Assembly (NCBI GenBank): GCA_030490835.1
Contig: CM059972.1
Location: 12,687,764-12,751,763 of the forward strand
Reading direction: 5' to 3'
Origin: Annona cherimola
Taxonomy: Eukaryota; Streptophyta; Magnoliopsida; Magnoliales; Annonaceae
Length of the DNA: 64,000 nucleotides
The number at the start of each line of letters is the position of its first letter. The stretch's first letter is position 1. The position numbers and the translations under genes were made by a program. Below are positions 62,033-64,000 of the stretch, piece by piece. The notes beneath the pieces were generated by a model that saw nothing but the letters and a program-made list of their open reading frames with translations, was not told the DNA's origin and searched no databases.

Positions 62033-62329
62033 TTGGCTTATTTGTAGCAATTGTATTAAATTAAAGACTATTAATTAAATAGGAACCCAATGGGAAAGAT
62101 AAACGGTCCATTCGTCATTCAAGAAAGAAAATTGGCTTATTTGTAGCAATTGTATTAAATTAAAGACTATTAATTAAATAGGAACCCAATGGGAAAGATA
62201 AACGGTCCATTCGTCATTCAAGAAAGAAAATTGGCTTATTTGTAGCAATCGTATTAAATTAAAGATTATTAATTAAATAGGAACCCAATGGGAAAGATAA
62301 ACGGTCCATTCGTCATTCAAGAAAGAAAA
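62033..62329. repeat. Three tandem 99-bp repeats between the convergent MULE genes
   Basis: Units 62033-62131, 62132-62230 and 62231-62329 each begin TTGGCTTATTTGTAGCAAT and end CATTCAAGAAAGAAAA. Copies 1 and 2 look identical; copy 3 differs at two positions (AATCGTATT, AAAGATTATT). It lies 96 bp from the stop of the GRF gene and 462 bp from the transposase stop, where both transcripts would end. Confidence 0.92.
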
Positions 62330-62425
62330 ATATAAGTCTCCATACTACATGTTCAACAAAAAACATTACATTAATACATCAAAAATATCCATACTCCAAC
62401 AAACATACTGTCAAACAAACACAAT

Positions 62426-63318
62426 TCATCCCTTCATATTAGGGGAACTGTAAACATTAATATTTATGGTCAGGTTGCTCATTCCCTTAGTAATTTCATC
62501 AGCTTGGCTTGTTTTCTTCATTTCGGCTAATTCTCTCTTCACATTTTCTAATTCTACCCTCAGGCTGCTACTGCTGCATTCAGTTTTGACCTCCATTATA
62601 CTTTCTTCAGCCAACGACTCTTCCACATTGAGTTCATATTCATCACACCAATGAAAGAAATTACAATTCTTTATATCCTGCATCAGAAATATTTATGATT
62701 AATTACAATAGTAGCTCAATATATATGACTAGCATGAATATGTTCAATTACAATTATAGGTAATATTTTTTCTTACCCGTTTCGGGCAGCGATAAAACCA
62801 CCTATTTGGATTCTTTTTTGTCCTTGATAAGAACACTTTGCACATTCCCATTCCACATGGACAGTGAATTTTCTTGATCCAGCTAGGAATATTCCTGTTT
62901 CAACAAATTTAACACAAACTAACATGTTGTAAAAAAAAAAAATTCAACTCAATTCAATGGATCATTACATAAGTTGCAAGAGATGTATTTAAACCAAAGT
63001 AAGCACTCATGTTCAGAATCTAACCACAAACGTTTTTAACTGGAATCTGGATGATTACATTTCAACCAAACTTGAAAAAATCTTGAAAAACTTTCATAAA
63101 TGGTAAAAATCAGAAATGCCTTTAAGATAAACTCTCATGTTTGTAGGGATCCGAACAGACCGTAAAATGTCATTTTTGCCGTTTGAAAAATTCAACAGAC
63201 CCATTTGAAAAATTCAACAGACCGTCGAAAATCATTTTTGCTGAAACAACGGTATGGAGAAGTAAAATACGTCGCCCGAATTATGAAAATAAAATAAAAA
63301 ATACCTGTTGGCATCCAT
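62426..63318 (-). CDS. MULE-borne GRF zinc-finger/coiled-coil protein
   Basis: Three minus-strand exons, 63318-63305, 62894-62777 and 62677-62426, join in frame with GT..AG borders and give 127 aa. The start is the ATG at 63318, whose frame (MDANR then NIPSW) enters the zinc-finger frame; an ATG 7 nt upstream gives only a 10-codon uORF. Residues 16-58 match the GRF zinc finger: C16-x-C18-G, LSRTKKNPNRWFYRC ending at C41, then C49 in CNFFHWCDEY. GRF fingers bind nucleic acid, typically single-stranded DNA, in proteins such as NEIL3, APE2 and TOP3A. An acidic linker follows, then a heptad-like stretch (LRVELENVKRELAEMKK, 83-99) and a short tail. It starts about 150 bp inside the right TIR and converges on the transposase, in the position of mudrB in MuDR. 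A helper role in transposition is inference. Confidence 0.82.
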
Positions 63319-63471
63319 TCTTCATCACGCGTCAGCTCAGCAACTCTTCTAAGCGCGACTTCTTTTTACTTGGAAATGAACCGACGAAGAACTTATAAGG
63401 GAGGGATGGGTTTTTACAAGGCCATTTTTGGGATTTCCAAAAAATTGAACGTGCGAGCCCTTTGAATACGC

Positions 63472-63609
63472 GTGTTCTGAAACGCCGTTATGCCGCGGGG
63501 TTCAAAATGCAAAAGTTGAAAGTTCGCAGGGTTTAATAAGAAAACGGCCAAACTTCGGGGTTTGGAATGCAATTGGCCAAAGTTAGAGGGTTTACCATGT
63601 AAAAAACCC
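63472..63609 (-). repeat. Right TIR of the MULE
   Basis: Inverted copy of 56968-57105 with two differences (A for G at base 10 from the end, and CATTTTG for TATTTTG). It faces the GRF gene and probably holds its promoter. Confidence 0.92.
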
Positions 63610-63618
63610 ACGTGGTGC

Positions 63619-64000
63619 TTCTATTGAATTTAAAAGGGAAGACAGCTGAAATTTTAATGATGGTTTACTGCCATGCTTTAAATTAAGGCTGTTGTGAGTT
63701 GAGAGATGACCGAAGAAGACGAATTCGTCGGTAAGTAGCTAGATCTATTAGCCCACTCTGCTTGCCGGTTTTTTTTGTTTTTTTTTAATTTGCTTGCTAG
63801 CAGTTGCAGATGAAGAAGAAAGTTGGGTACGGGAGATGATGCAGACCTCGAGTTCAATCACCTAATCATCAGCAGCAGCTCCGTTCACAGCCAGAAAATT
63901 CCAGCACCCACCGGCAGCCTCCTCTTGGCTAGCTTGATTCACCTCAACTAAACCAAGACAACAACGATTATCAAAATCGGCAACTCCCTTGGTCTACATT
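63619..64000. other. Right edge: possible end of a host gene
   Basis: Two weak readings. On minus, after an AG at 63995-63994, 63993-63862 stays open for 43 codons to a TAG; it includes TKGVADFDNRCCLGLVEV and EEAAGGCWNFLAVNGAAADD and may be a last exon. On plus, an ATG at about 63703 opens TEEDEFV and reaches a perfect donor TCG|GTAAGT. I cannot choose between them, and neither peptide is recognised. Confidence 0.25.

Larger units (their letters stand above)
56968..63609 (+). mobile_element. Two-gene Mutator-like element (MULE), apparently intact
   Basis: Terminal inverted repeats of 138 bp (56968-57105 and 63472-63609) differ at only two positions by my reading. They begin GGGTTTTTTGCATGGTAAAC (left). 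The 9-bp direct repeat ACGTGGTGC flanks the element perfectly (56959-56967 and 63610-63618), the standard Mutator duplication. The 6642-bp element carries a spliced MudrA-like transposase on plus and a spliced GRF zinc-finger gene on minus, converging toward a 99-bp triplication. Near-identical TIRs, a perfect duplication and open frames suggest recent insertion and possible activity. Confidence 0.92.

Overview
This is nuclear DNA from a flowering plant. The evidence is intron-split genes with GT..AG borders, plant-specific protein families, AT-rich intergenic DNA packed with MITEs, and plant Harbinger and Mutator elements. I cannot name the species. Only one complete host gene and one 5' gene end are clear; transposable elements and their fragments make up most of the rest.

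Host genes. A minus-strand gene enters from the left edge: its ATG is at 2946, exon 1 ends at 2710, and the next exon runs from 124 off the window. The main host gene, on the plus strand, has its leader from about 38150, CDS 39358-52793, ten coding exons and about 1551 aa. It encodes a COP1-interacting protein 7 (CIP7)-like protein. Its introns hold MITEs, a non-autonomous MULE-like element, a minisatellite and a palindrome. A possible gene fragment sits at the right edge.

Mobile elements. (1) A PIF/Harbinger element at 9109-15371 has matching terminal inverted repeats (TIRs) and a 3-bp duplication. It carries a DDE transposase, a Myb/SANT-like protein and an extra ORF with an RNase H1 N-terminal (viroplasmin-type) domain. 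The transposase and Myb genes carry inactivating changes. (2) A Mutator-like element (MULE) at 56968-63609 has 138-bp TIRs with two mismatches and a perfect 9-bp target duplication. It carries an apparently intact MudrA-like transposase on the plus strand and, converging on it from the other TIR, a three-exon gene for a 127-aa GRF zinc-finger/coiled-coil protein. The layout resembles maize MuDR (mudrA/mudrB), but the second gene is unlike mudrB as far as I know. Three 99-bp tandem repeats lie between the two gene ends. This is the most interesting system in the window. (3) A solo LTR at 28776-29873 has a CTTAT duplication. (4) Two elements with AGGGGTG ends (7312-8335 and 55452-56322) have 10-bp duplications and pyrimidine/purine-rich interiors. 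(5) Several MITE and foldback families recur: family A (about 270-300 bp, GGG..GTTTGG ends like the Harbinger element), family B (AT-rich foldbacks of about 200-250 bp) and family C (about 430-bp foldbacks). Nesting is common.

Layout: 1-3.1 kb host gene start; 3.1-9.1 kb repeats with a nested insertion; 9.1-15.4 kb Harbinger; 15.4-38 kb intergenic, rich in MITEs and foldbacks, with a solo LTR; 38-53 kb CIP7-like gene; 53-57 kb repeats; 57-63.6 kb MULE; 63.6-64 kb possible gene edge.
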